A DNA stretch of 6,227 nucleotides. It comes from Planctomycetota bacterium. Lineage in GTDB: Bacteria > Planctomycetota > Planctomycetia > Pirellulales > Thermoguttaceae. The notes beneath the pieces were generated by a model that had not been told where the DNA came from, ran no database searches, and worked only from the letters and a program-made list of their open reading frames with translations. A program made the position numbers and the translations under genes. Each line of letters starts with the position of its first letter. Position 1 is the stretch's first letter. Positions 1 through 6,090 of the stretch are shown here, piece after piece. The stretch spans positions 1 to 6,227 of the forward strand of contig JAMOAF010000416.1 in assembly GCA_023621895.1 (NCBI GenBank). Direction: 5' to 3'.

Positions 1-39
1 ACGCGGCGCCATCCGCTCGCCGGGCAGTCCGCCGCGCGG

Positions 40-1359
40 CTACCACTCGATCGTCACGGCGGCCGTCGTGATCCCGGCGCCGACCGAACAGAGGATCAGC
101 TTGTCGCCGCGGGCGAGGGTCTCCTGGACCTCGGCCATGGCCAGGGGAATGCTCGCGCTGGAGGTGTTGCCCACGCGGTCGACATTCATGTAGAAGCGAT
201 CATAAGACACATTGCAGCGCTTGGCGGCGACTTTGAGGATGCGGGCGTTTGCCTGGTGGGGAATGATCCAGCGGGCCTCGCCCTCCGTCCAGCCGCTCAT
301 CCTGGCGGCGTCGCGGATCAAGGTCGCGAAGCTCTCCGCGGCGAAGCGGAACAGGGCCTGGCCATCCATCCGCACCCAGGGATCGTAGTTGCCGCTCCCG
401 TTGGACACGATGTACCCGGGCTCTTCGCGCCGGGCCATGTGCAGACCGCTCGCATCGGCCCCGAGCAGCGTGCGGCAGACGCGGTGCCCGTGGCCGCCGG
501 CGGAGACGATCGCCGCGCCGGCTCCGTCGCCGAACAGGAAGCAGGTCGTGTGGTCGGTGCGATCGAGCAACCGCGACTGGACGTCGACCCCCACGGTGAG
601 CACGTTGCGGGCCATTCCCGAGCCGATCATGGCGTTGGCCATGGAGATCGCGTAGAGCCAGCCCGAACAGGCCGCGTTCAGGTCGAATGCCGGGCCGGGG
701 CGGAGGCCCAAGCGCTGCTGGAGGATGCAGGCGGTCGAGGGCATGGCCACGTCGGGCGTGGTCGTGGCAAGAATCACGGCGTCGATGTCGCCAGGGGATA
801 TCTGGGCCTCGCGGATCGCCTTGACCGAAGCGGCAAAGGCCAGGTCGGATGGTTTCTCCGTGTCGGAGACCCAGTGCCGCTGGCGGACGCCGGTCACCTG
901 GTAGACATATTCCTCCGAGATGCCGGGGAAGTCCGCGACCAACTCGGCATTCGAGACAATCCGGCTGGGCAGATAGGCGCCCAGCCCGATGATCGAACAT
1001 TCGGCGGCACGCTCGTTGGGCTTTGCCATCGCGGGGATGGCGCGCGGGGCCGCTTCCGTTTCCGACGCGGAGACGGCCGGCGGAATCCAGTCTTTCATCG
1101 CGGGGTCCGAAGTCTCGATCTCGAGCACCGGCGTTTCATAGGAGACCGTCTCGCCCGCCGGATGGGGGATGCCCACAACGCGCCCCTCGCAGGGAGCTTC
1201 GAAGTCGAAAACGGACTTGGCGCTGTCGACCTGCGCGAGGACCTGGCCTTTCGAAAACGCATCCCCCACGCCGACGTGCCACTGGACAATCGTGGCTTCG
1301 GTTTCGGTGGCGCCCTGGGCGGGGAGATAAAGTGCGATTCGATAGACGTCGGAGGCCAT
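40..1359 (-). CDS. Lipoyl domain fused to beta-ketoacyl-ACP synthase III (KAS III, FabH-like)
   Basis: This 439-residue protein has three parts. Residues 1-85 form a lipoyl domain with the candidate lipoylated lysine K48 in DSAKS, close to the ESAKA/S motif of proteobacterial pyruvate dehydrogenase E2. Residues 86-119 are an Ala/Pro/Glu-rich linker like the swinging-arm linkers of E2 proteins. Residues 120-439 are a full-length KAS III (about 320 residues) with catalytic C231 (NAACSGW), H368 (IIPHQAN) and N398 (VGNTSSAS). KAS III enzymes normally condense acyl-CoA with malonyl-ACP to start fatty acid or polyketide synthesis. Here the acyl donor is probably the attached lipoyl arm, charged by the E1 encoded 111 bp upstream (inference). 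The E. coli FabH CoA-contact residues W32, R36 and R151 correspond to Y151, V155 and H270. An in-frame TGA directly precedes the ATG, so the start cannot lie further upstream; the ribosome binding site is weak. No E2 catalytic or subunit-binding domain is present. Domain calls are firm; the joint function is not proven. Confidence 0.93.
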   Translation of the reverse strand: MASDVYRIALYLPAQGATETEATIVQWHVGVGDAFSKGQVLAQVDSAKSVFDFEAPCEGRVVGIPHPAGETVSYETPVLEIETSDPAMKDWIPPAVSASETEAAPRAIPAMAKPNERAAECSIIGLGAYLPSRIVSNAELVADFPGISEEYVYQVTGVRQRHWVSDTEKPSDLAFAASVKAIREAQISPGDIDAVILATTTPDVAMPSTACILQQRLGLRPGPAFDLNAACSGWLYAISMANAMIGSGMARNVLTVGVDVQSRLLDRTDHTTCFLFGDGAGAAIVSAGGHGHRVCRTLLGADASGLHMARREEPGYIVSNGSGNYDPWVRMDGQALFRFAAESFATLIRDAARMSGWTEGEARWIIPHQANARILKVAAKRCNVSYDRFYMNVDRVGNTSSASIPLAMAEVQETLARGDKLILCSVGAGITTAAVTIEW

Positions 1360-1470
1360 TCAGTGAACTCGATAGGTACCTGCCCTGAAACCGCACGCGC
1401 AGCTTCCTCGTCGGGGCGCGGCGGAATGGAACCGGCAAAAAGTATTCGGATCGGCTCTCAGTGTTCTAAG
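1360..1470 (-). other. Spacer between the two minus-strand genes
   Basis: This 111-bp gap separates the E1 stop from the lipoyl-KAS III start. Both genes point the same way and their products fit together, so one transcript is likely, but the gap is long enough to hold a secondary promoter. I see no strong hairpin, no clear -35/-10 pair and only a weak Shine-Dalgarno sequence before the downstream ATG. Confidence 0.5.
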
Positions 1471-3588
1471 CTAATCGTCCCAGCATGTTTCCTCGATGGC
1501 CAGGTCAATTTTCTCCCAGTTGGGCCGCGTCTGGCCCTCCAGCTCGGGAGCGAATGGGACCGGCAGATCGGGGGCTGACACCAATCGCGGGGGGGTTTTC
1601 AGTGTGCCGTGGCACCGTTGCGAAACCAGCGAGATAATCCGGTCGCCCAGTCCCTGGGTCTCGCCGCTCTCCTGGACGACCAGAAGGCGTCCGGTCTTGC
1701 GGACCGATTCAACAATCGGCGCGATCGCCAACGGCTGGAGGACGAAGGGATTGATCACTTCGATGCTCCGCTCGGATTTGGCCGCCGCCTGGAGCGACTC
1801 ATGCACCATCGCTCCAAAGGCGACGATCGTCAAGTCGTCGCCCTGGCAATATGTCCGCGGATTCCAGAGGGAAGCCAGATTGCCGTCGAAATCGATGTCG
1901 CCGCTCTTGCTCCAATAGAGCAGCTTGTGCTCGAAGACCAGGCACGGATTGGGGTCGAAGTAGCCGGCCAGAATGGCCTCGAAGGTCTCCTGGGCAGTGG
2001 CCGGGTAGAGGAGCTTCAATCCGGGAAATCGCGACCAGAGCCCCTCGAACTCTCCGGAGTGGAACGCGCCCATCGTCACCCCGCCGCCGCAGGGGAGTCG
2101 CAACAAGAGCGGCGCCTCGTGGCCGGAGCGGAAGAACCATGTTCCGCAGTTCAGTCCGACCTGGGTGCACGCTTCGGTGCCGAAATCCGCGAACTGGAAC
2201 TCGTAGATCGGCCGGCTGCCGACCTGGCTGGCGCCGAGCGCAAAACCGATGCCCGCCGACTCGCACAGCGGCATGTCGATCACGCGCTCGGCCCCGTGGC
2301 GCTCGAGCAGGCCCTTGCAGGTCTTGAAGGCCGAGCCGTAGGTCCCGATATCCAAGCCGAGCAGCACCGCGCGGGGGTCGTTTTCGAGCAGGTAATCGAG
2401 CGCCTGGTTGACGGCGTCGCCATTCTTGACCCGGCTCGCACGGTAGGGCTTGATCCGCGCCGGGCCGCCGCGGGCGTACGTGTTTATCGGAACCATCGTC
2501 GGCGATGGTCGGCCGACGGCGATCGCTCGCTTCACCGCCTCCTCGATTTCGTCGTCGATGCCGGTTTCGATCGCCGCGATCTGCGACTGGCTCAGGCCGC
2601 CGATTTCGGCCGCCAGCAGGCGGGCCTTCGGCAAGGGGTCGCGCGCCCGCCAGGCCTCCAGTTGCGCGGGGTCGACGTAGGTGGCCTTGTCGTAGGCCGC
2701 GTGTCCCTGGAGGCGCAGCGTGTCGCACTCGAGCAGCCGAGGCATCAGGTCCTCATCCATTGCCTCCAGCCAGTCGCAGATTGTCGAATAGACCTGCCAT
2801 GGGTCGGTGCCGTCGATCGTCGCACCCTCGATCGCGTAGCCGGCGGCGCGGTCCGAGAGCCGGCGGCAGCGGTACTGGGCGCTGGTCGGCGTCGAGAACG
2901 CGTAATGATTGTTTTCGATCAAGAAAATCACCGGCACGCGGAGGACCGAGGCCACGTTGAGCGATTCGTGGAACTCGCCGTTGCTCGTCCCTCCGTCGCC
3001 GATCACGGTCACCCCGAACGCCGGCTGGCCGTCGCGCCGCGCGGACCAGGTGCCTCCGACGACGAGGCTGAGCATTTTGCCGAGGTGGCTGATCATCGGA
3101 AACCGCCGCATGTGGGCGTTGCCGTAATGGCAGTTGCCCTCCCTGGCGTGGGTCAGGCTCTCGGCGTTTGCGAGGTACTGGCAGAAGATGTCGTAGGGCT
3201 TCGCCCCGAGGATCAAGTGCGATGCCAGGTCGCGATGGAGGACCGAAACCACGTCGAGCCCGGCGCGGAGCGGCATTGCCAGGCCCACCGAGGTTGCCTC
3301 GTTGCCGATCCCGGTGGTCACCGTTCCCTTGGCATAACCTTTTTGGAACAGCTCGAACAGGCGCTCGTCCATCCGCCGCGAGAATCGCATCCAGCGGTAG
3401 GCCACCGGGTAGAAGGCCTCCCGCTGAAGACGGTTCGGATATTGGCCGTCTGCCGGCCCCTGCTCGGCAAAGGGATGGAGGGGAGCGGCACGGCCATCGG
3501 CAGTCGTCACCACGGAAGACTCTCGCCCCCTGCCCAGAGGCGGCCTGGCCGGACTGCGAAAATGGTGGGTATGCTGATTGGAAGCCAC
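1471..3588 (-). CDS. 2-oxoacid dehydrogenase E1 component, fused alpha and beta subunits (branched-chain type)
   Basis: This ThDP enzyme decarboxylates a 2-oxoacid and reductively acylates a lipoyl domain. Of 705 residues, about 1-55 are a basic, Pro-rich, probably disordered leader. About 56-375 are the E1-alpha domain, with the ThDP/Mg motif GDG at 197-199 to NN at 226-227, the STPTSAQYR segment (232-240) and H296 in the active-site loop. About 385-700 are the E1-beta domain, with the ThDP-activating glutamate E443 (PLCES), EFQFADF at 463-469 and active-site H510. PLCE and QFADF resemble branched-chain oxoacid dehydrogenase beta subunits more than pyruvate dehydrogenase, but the substrate is not settled. 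The beta His is followed by Ser-Gly (FHSG) where HSQ is usual. The start is GTG; an in-frame TAA lies four codons upstream and AAGG sits 7 nt before it. The gene is followed by the lipoyl-KAS III fusion, its likely acyl acceptor. Acetoin dehydrogenase-type E1 is an alternative. Confidence 0.93.
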   Translation of the reverse strand: MASNQHTHHFRSPARPPLGRGRESSVVTTADGRAAPLHPFAEQGPADGQYPNRLQREAFYPVAYRWMRFSRRMDERLFELFQKGYAKGTVTTGIGNEATSVGLAMPLRAGLDVVSVLHRDLASHLILGAKPYDIFCQYLANAESLTHAREGNCHYGNAHMRRFPMISHLGKMLSLVVGGTWSARRDGQPAFGVTVIGDGGTSNGEFHESLNVASVLRVPVIFLIENNHYAFSTPTSAQYRCRRLSDRAAGYAIEGATIDGTDPWQVYSTICDWLEAMDEDLMPRLLECDTLRLQGHAAYDKATYVDPAQLEAWRARDPLPKARLLAAEIGGLSQSQIAAIETGIDDEIEEAVKRAIAVGRPSPTMVPINTYARGGPARIKPYRASRVKNGDAVNQALDYLLENDPRAVLLGLDIGTYGSAFKTCKGLLERHGAERVIDMPLCESAGIGFALGASQVGSRPIYEFQFADFGTEACTQVGLNCGTWFFRSGHEAPLLLRLPCGGGVTMGAFHSGEFEGLWSRFPGLKLLYPATAQETFEAILAGYFDPNPCLVFEHKLLYWSKSGDIDFDGNLASLWNPRTYCQGDDLTIVAFGAMVHESLQAAAKSERSIEVINPFVLQPLAIAPIVESVRKTGRLLVVQESGETQGLGDRIISLVSQRCHGTLKTPPRLVSAPDLPVPFAPELEGQTRPNWEKIDLAIEETCWDD

Positions 3589-3595
3589 TTCAATA

Positions 3596-3599
3596 CCTT
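3596..3599 (-). promoter_or_regulatory. Shine-Dalgarno sequence supporting the GTG start of the E1 gene
   Basis: On the minus strand AAGG lies 7 nt before the GTG at 3588. The upstream frame reads TAA GGT ATT GAA GTG, so the in-frame stop rules out a longer ordinary start. This favours GTG at 3588 over internal starts such as M67. Confidence 0.55.
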
Positions 3600-3718
3600 A
3601 AAGGGGACATGATGCTTCCCCAAGATTGTACGTACCTTTTCAGATGGTGTCACGTCCAAACATTGAGCAGCACTCCCGGGGGGGAGAAAACGTATTTGGC
3701 TCTGGTTTCTTGGGTTGC

Positions 3719-3746
3719 CCGGCCCCTTTGGCGGTCGCGGGGCCGG
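3719..3746. repeat. Inverted repeat (8-bp arms) upstream of the ABC-F gene
   Basis: CCGGCCCC (3719-3726) and GGGGCCGG (3739-3746) are perfect inverted copies separated by 12 nt. The structure starts 91 bp before the ABC-F start codon. It would form a stable hairpin in a 5' leader if transcription begins upstream. No U-run follows on either strand, so it is not a typical intrinsic terminator. Confidence 0.6.
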
Positions 3747-3793
3747 TCCCCATATTCTCACAGTTTCCTGTTTTGAAACAAGTTATGTCGCAC

Positions 3794-3800
3794 GGAAGGA
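3794..3800 (+). promoter_or_regulatory. Strong Shine-Dalgarno sequence of the ABC-F gene
   Basis: GGAAGGA lies 9 nt before the ATG at 3810. It supports this start, which also matches the usual N-terminus of Uup proteins (M-x-L-I). Confidence 0.8.
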
Positions 3801-3809
3801 TATTCCCGT

Positions 3810-5699
3810 ATGGCCCTGATTCATCTGCGAGAGGTCGATCTACAGTTCGGCGGGCCGTTGTTGCTGGAGGGGGCCACCCTGGCGATCGACAGGGGCGAGC
3901 GGATCGCGCTGGTCGGACGCAACGGCGAAGGCAAGACAACGCTGCTGCGCGTGCTTGACGGGCAGCTTCCACCCGACCGGGGCGAGGTCTCCTGGGGACA
4001 GGGGGTGACCACCGCGCTGGTCGAGCAGCAGGTGCCGGGCGACCTGGCCGGCTCGATCTACGACCTGGTGGCCGACGGACTTGCCGAAGCAGGGCAGCTC
4101 CTGGCCGAGTTTCACCACGTGAGCCGCAAACTGGCCGCCCGCGACGAGCCGGCGCTGCGCGCCCAGCTCGATCGGCTCAACCACCGTCTCGATGCGGCCG
4201 GCGCCTGGCGCGTCCAGCAGCACGTCGAAACGGTCCTTTCGCGGATGCAACTCGATGCGGACGCCGAGGTCTCGACCCTCTCAGCCGGCTTAAAGCGGCG
4301 CGTGCTCCTCGCGCGAGCCCTCGTCCGCCGCCCCGACGTCTTGCTGCTCGACGAGCCGACCAACCACCTGGACATCGCCACGATCGAGTGGCTCGAGGAG
4401 TTCCTGCTCAAGCAGGTGGAGACACTTCTGTTTGTGACGCATGACCGCCGTTTCCTCAAGCGGTTGGCCACGCGCGTGCTCGACCTCGACCGCGGCCGCC
4501 TGACCTCGTGGGCCTGCGGCTACGACGCCTACGTGGCGAGGAAGGAGGCAGTGCTTGCCGCGGAGGCGGTTCAGCAGGCCGAATTCGACCGCCGCCTGGC
4601 ACAGGAAGAGAAGTGGATTCGCACGGGGATTCTGGCCCGGCGGACCCGGAACGAAGGCCGCGCCCGCCGGCTGATCGACATGCGGCGGCAGCGGCAGGAT
4701 CGGCGGGAGCGGGCCGGGTCGGCGAGAATGCAGCTCCAGGAGGCGGAGCGCTCCGGACGCCTTGTCGCCGAGTTGAAAGGCGTCTCGTTCACTTATGGCG
4801 ACCGGCCGATCATCCGCCATCTCTCCACCCTCGTCATGCGAGGCGACCGGATTGGCATCATCGGCCCCAACGGTGCGGGCAAGACGACGCTGCTGCGGGT
4901 GATTCTCGGCCAGCTCCCGCCGACCGAGGGCGCCGTGCGCCATGGCACGCGGCTCCAGGTGGCCTACTTCGACCAACTCCACGCCCAACTCGACCTGCAA
5001 AAGTCAGTGGTCGAGAACCTGGCCGGCGGCAGCGACTCGGTACTCATCGCAGGAAAAAAGAAACACGTCTACGGCTACCTTCAGGATTTCCTGTTCACGC
5101 CCGACCGGGCCAAGAGCCCCGTCTGGCAACTCTCCGGCGGGGAAAGGAACCGGCTCCTGCTCGCCCGGCTGTTCGCCAAGCCGTCGAACGTCCTGGTGAT
5201 GGACGAACCGACCAACGACTTGGACGCCGAGACGCTGGACCTGCTGGAAGAAGTCCTCCTGGAATACTCGGGGACGGTGCTCCTGGTCAGCCACGACCGT
5301 GAGTTCCTCAACAACGTGGTCACGAGCACCCTCGTCTTCGAGGGGGAGGGAGAGGTTCACGATTATGCGGGCGGCTATGATGACTGGCTCGTCCAACGGA
5401 GCAAGACGCCGCCGGACGATGTTCGCAAGCCCGAGAAACCCAAGCCGGAAAAGGCGAGAAAGAAGCCCGCCGAGCGGCGGCTGACGTACAAGGAGAAGAT
5501 GGAGTTGGAAACCTTGCCGCGGCGGATCGAAGAGCTCGAAAGGAAGCAGCGCGAACTCCACGACACGATGGCCGATCCGGCGTTTTACCAGCAAGACCGC
5601 CAATCGATTGTCGAGAAGGCGGCCGAGCTCGAAACCGTCGATCAGCAACTGGCGGAGGCGTACGAGCGGTGGGAGGAGCTGGAAGGCATTGGCGGGTGA
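3810..5699 (+). CDS. uup: ABC-F family ATPase, Uup type
   Basis: This soluble protein has two ATPase domains and no membrane segments. ABC-F proteins act on the ribosome rather than in transport; E. coli Uup has been linked to ribosome function and to suppression of precise transposon excision, and its C-terminal domain binds DNA. In the 629 residues, domain 1 has Walker A GRNGEGKTT (36-44), signature LSAG (157-160), Walker B with D181/E182 and H211. The linker (about 240-315) contains ARRTRNEGR, near-identical to E. coli Uup. Domain 2 has Walker A GPNGAGKTT (352-360), LSGGERNR (441-448), D465/E466 and H495. After a Lys/Pro-rich hinge (about 533-556), residues 557-629 form the Uup-type coiled-coil C-terminal domain. 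Length and order match E. coli Uup. The only deviations are in domain 1, with LSAG instead of LSGG and Glu inside Walker A. The gene stands alone, divergent from the E1 gene, and is probably housekeeping. Confidence 0.95.
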   Translation: MALIHLREVDLQFGGPLLLEGATLAIDRGERIALVGRNGEGKTTLLRVLDGQLPPDRGEVSWGQGVTTALVEQQVPGDLAGSIYDLVADGLAEAGQLLAEFHHVSRKLAARDEPALRAQLDRLNHRLDAAGAWRVQQHVETVLSRMQLDADAEVSTLSAGLKRRVLLARALVRRPDVLLLDEPTNHLDIATIEWLEEFLLKQVETLLFVTHDRRFLKRLATRVLDLDRGRLTSWACGYDAYVARKEAVLAAEAVQQAEFDRRLAQEEKWIRTGILARRTRNEGRARRLIDMRRQRQDRRERAGSARMQLQEAERSGRLVAELKGVSFTYGDRPIIRHLSTLVMRGDRIGIIGPNGAGKTTLLRVILGQLPPTEGAVRHGTRLQVAYFDQLHAQLDLQKSVVENLAGGSDSVLIAGKKKHVYGYLQDFLFTPDRAKSPVWQLSGGERNRLLLARLFAKPSNVLVMDEPTNDLDAETLDLLEEVLLEYSGTVLLVSHDREFLNNVVTSTLVFEGEGEVHDYAGGYDDWLVQRSKTPPDDVRKPEKPKPEKARKKPAERRLTYKEKMELETLPRRIEELERKQRELHDTMADPAFYQQDRQSIVEKAAELETVDQQLAEAYERWEELEGIGG

Positions 5700-5753
5700 A
5701 GGGGGATGCGTTGTGGTTAGGTGTGACAGGCCAGTGGGGAGGGGGGGATTGAG

Positions 5754-5806
5754 AATGTCGAATGAGCGAAAGTCAAATGACGAAAGAATGACTCAATGTC
5801 GAATGA
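5754..5806. repeat. Degenerate tandem repeat of AATGTCGAATGA type
   Basis: AATGTCGAATGA occurs exactly at 5754-5765 and again at 5795-5806. The DNA between them (GTCAAATGACGAA, GAATGACTC) is built from decayed versions of the same roughly 10-nt unit. From memory this family of repeats is common in planctomycete intergenic regions, where its antisense frame is often mispredicted as protein rich in IRHSSFV. Here the corresponding frame reads HSTLSHSFVI. Confidence 0.7.
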
Positions 5807-5819
5807 CCAAGCCCCCCCT

Positions 5820-5845
5820 GGCTGCCAAGCTCCAGCTTGGGAACC
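5820..5845. repeat. REP-like palindrome
   Basis: CCAAGCT (5825-5831) and AGCTTGG (5834-5840) form a perfect 7-bp inverted repeat around CC. Extended to 12-bp arms (5820-5831 and 5834-5845), 10 of 12 positions pair. It follows the degenerate tandem repeat directly after a run of C. It could act as a REP-type element or as part of the 3' end of the ABC-F transcript. No U-run follows, so a terminator role is unproven. Confidence 0.7.
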
Positions 5846-5967
5846 TTACCCTCAGACTGGAGAGGTGAAAACCGTGGCCGCCACCGGCCCGCGCTGTTTT
5901 CAGATTTTCTTCCGAGTCGGACCAATAATAAACTGTCGCGAGTCTCTGTTTTCAGCACGACACGACG

Positions 5968-6000
5968 CGGCGCCGGTGAAGAGAAAGACTTCCGGCGCCG
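5968..6000. repeat. GC-rich hairpin with 9-bp arms
   Basis: CGGCGCCGG (5968-5976) and CCGGCGCCG (5992-6000) are perfect inverted copies with a 15-nt loop. A competing pairing exists between AAGAC (5985-5989) and GTCTT (6000-6004), which uses part of the right arm. No U-tract follows on either strand. It may help stop or stabilise transcripts from the converging genes. Confidence 0.6.
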
Positions 6001-6007
6001 TCTTGCG

Positions 6008-6069
6008 GCCCGTCCCGAAGGGACACTCCTAAGCCAGCCCAGAGCCCGTCCCGAAGGGACACCCCTAAG
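6008..6069. repeat. Two direct repeats of 26 bp, each with a GTCCC/GGGAC hairpin
   Basis: Copies at 6008-6033 and 6044-6069 match at 25 of 26 positions (one T/C difference) and are 36 bp apart, leaving a 10-bp gap. Each contains GTCCCGAAGGGAC, a 5-bp stem with a 3-nt loop (6012-6024 and 6048-6060). On the minus strand they lie just downstream of the partial gene ending at 6091. Two copies with a 10-bp gap do not make a CRISPR array. Confidence 0.85.
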
Positions 6070-6074
6070 TGGTC

Positions 6075-6087
6075 CATTTCAGAAATG
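6075..6087. repeat. Small palindrome after the partial minus-strand gene
   Basis: CATTTC and GAAATG flank a single A, giving a 13-bp palindrome that starts 4 bp after the stop of the partial gene. The size and AT content make it a weak hairpin and it may be chance. Confidence 0.35.
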
Positions 6088-6090
6088 ATG

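Larger units (their letters stand above)
3589..3809. promoter_or_regulatory. Divergent intergenic region, presumed to hold both promoters
   Basis: This 221-bp region lies between the minus-strand E1 gene and the plus-strand ABC-F gene, so promoters for both directions should be here or in the first codons of the opposing gene. I could not assign a convincing sigma-70 pair; TTGAAA at 3773-3778 would place its -10 on top of the Shine-Dalgarno sequence. Small dyads seen are GTACGTAC (3628-3635), TGTTTTGAAACA (3769-3780, 5-bp arms) and the GC-rich repeat at 3719-3746. Any of these could be operators, but nothing in the sequence shows it. Confidence 0.4.
5700..6090. other. Repeat-rich intergenic region between convergent genes
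   Basis: I see no credible gene in these 391 bases. The short open frames crossing them are made of repeat sequence. In order it holds G-runs (5701-5747), degenerate AATGTCGAATGA repeats, a REP-like palindrome, two copies of CTGTTTTCAG (5894-5903 and 5946-5955), a 9-bp-stem hairpin, two long direct repeats and a small palindrome. Several of these could end transcription of the converging genes, but none has the U-tract of a standard intrinsic terminator. Confidence 0.75.

Noticed and set aside
1..12. A possible start codon of the next operon gene (minus-strand ATG at 12-10, followed by codons for A, P, R)
   Set aside because: The ATG lies 27 bp after the KAS III stop, which fits an operon, but only four codons are visible and there is no clear Shine-Dalgarno sequence, so it is not annotated.
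1216..1218. K48 as a biotinylation site (biotin carrier domain) instead of a lipoylation site
   Set aside because: Biotin domains normally have AMKM around the lysine; DSAKS and the following FEAPCEGRV fit lipoyl domains, and the neighbouring E1 gene needs a lipoyl partner.
256..1578. A 440-codon plus-strand open frame opposite the lipoyl-KAS III gene
   Set aside because: It is an antisense shadow spanning the gene and the spacer, with no recognisable motif.
1609..3612. A 667-codon plus-strand open frame opposite the E1 gene
   Set aside because: It is the antisense shadow of a well-conserved E1 gene in GC-rich DNA, has no recognisable domain, and its composition (many R, A, G, D, H) is typical of shadow frames.
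3773..3801. A sigma-70 promoter starting with TTGAAA before the ABC-F gene
   Set aside because: The matching -10 would overlap the Shine-Dalgarno sequence at 3794-3800 and does not resemble TATAAT.
5773..5958. A 61-codon minus-strand open frame in the intergenic tail
   Set aside because: Its residues are the translation of the tandem repeat and the REP-like palindrome, so it is very likely a false gene.
6008..6069. CRISPR-like pattern (repeat, gap, repeat)
   Set aside because: There are only two copies and the gap is 10 bp, far shorter than a CRISPR spacer; no cas gene is present.
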